Shown in pieces: positions 63,940-64,000 of a stretch of DNA of 64,000 nt (position 1 is the stretch's first letter; each line of letters begins with the position of its first letter). The stretch comes from Corynebacterium mastitidis DSM 44356 (GTDB taxonomy: Bacteria; Actinomycetota; Actinomycetes; Mycobacteriales; Mycobacteriaceae). Both the position numbers and the translations under genes were made by a program. The notes beneath the pieces were generated by a model. That model ran no database searches. It was not told the DNA's origin and saw only the letters and a list, made by a program, of their open reading frames with translations. The DNA lies in contig NZ_AQXB01000004.1 of NCBI RefSeq assembly GCF_000375365.1, forward strand, positions 62,001 to 126,000, in the 5' to 3' direction.

Positions 63940-64000
63940 CTACTGATTCCTTTCCTGGTACACGAGGGAGTCGATGAGCGCGGCGTCGTCCGGGTGCTCC
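63940..64000 (-). CDS. C-terminal end of a gene upstream of the permease (probable ABC ATPase)
   Basis: Only the last 19 codons are in the window (EHPDDAALIDSLVYQERNQ, stop TAG at 63940-63942). Length and charged ending are like the tail of ABC ATPases that precede such permeases, but no motif is inside the window. The 2-bp gap to the next start indicates an operon. Confidence 0.45.
   Translation of the reverse strand, partial: EHPDDAALIDSLVYQERNQ

Overview
The window is a high-GC actinobacterial chromosome segment, best read as a Corynebacterium. Supporting this are: an ESX-4 type VII secretion end next to rplM-rpsI-glmM; groES-groL1 with a CIRCE operator and a His-rich GroEL1 tail; a whiB3/whcB, sigD, rsdA, guaB, guaB3, guaA block; monomeric NADP-isocitrate dehydrogenase; metX and metY; efeUOB; and DtxR-like and McbR-like sites. 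Gene order follows the Mycobacterium tuberculosis region from eccC4 to guaA (from memory), interrupted by accessory cassettes. The species cannot be fixed from the sequence alone.

Layout. 1-2.9 kb: 3' end of an ESX-4 locus (eccC, a T7SS-associated membrane protein, two WXG100 genes). 3.2-5.6 kb: rplM-rpsI, glmM. 5.7-8.2 kb: an uncharacterised three-gene operon (small helical protein, Cys/Pro-rich 625-residue protein, basic coiled-coil protein) whose upstream region copies the promoter-like GGAACC-N17-GTCAAAG element found in front of the esx pair. 8.2-13.1 kb: hydrolase-fold protein without the expected catalytic Ser and His, glmS, alr, tsaE. 13.1-17.3 kb: VKOR-family protein and efeUOB iron uptake. 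17.3-21.4 kb: tsaB-rimI-tsaD, a conserved unknown, cycA-like permease. 21.5-24.0 kb: groES-groL, pentapeptide protein. 24.2-29.5 kb: alpha-glucoside utilisation (RpiR regulator, PTS EIICB, MapP-like phosphatase, GH13 glucosidase). 29.5-37.9 kb: whiB3, sigD-rsdA, DUF5319, guaB, guaB3, a membrane-GAF/small-protein pair, guaA, DIP1984-type gene. 37.9-41.8 kb: small unknowns, an AAA-ATPase remnant beside a 47-bp palindrome, a lipoprotein and an orphan ABC pair. 41.8-46.7 kb: Tat-lipoprotein siderophore-binding protein, sucrase/ferredoxin-like protein, lactococcin-972-type bacteriocin cluster. 46.9-54.5 kb: metQNI, trmL/folD, DUF3017, metX, thioesterase, metY. 54.7-60 kb: cstA-ybdD, a decayed yefM-yoeB module, icd. 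60-64 kb: siderophore-interacting protein, xth, TRIC channel, small membrane protein and the start of an ABC exporter locus.

How the parts connect. Iron genes (efeUOB, siderophore-binding protein, siderophore-interacting protein) each have a DtxR-like box. metX, metY and metQNI share an asymmetric TAGAC-N6-GTTC element resembling the McbR operator. At least sixteen genes begin 6 to 8 nt after a TANNNT- or CANAAT-like -10 hexamer and lack a Shine-Dalgarno sequence at normal spacing, so leaderless transcription is the main start mode for housekeeping genes here, while accessory operons mostly have Shine-Dalgarno sites. The best candidates for an undescribed system are the ESX-4-linked trio at 5.7-8.2 kb and the two-gene membrane-GAF cassette at 34.7-35.8 kb.
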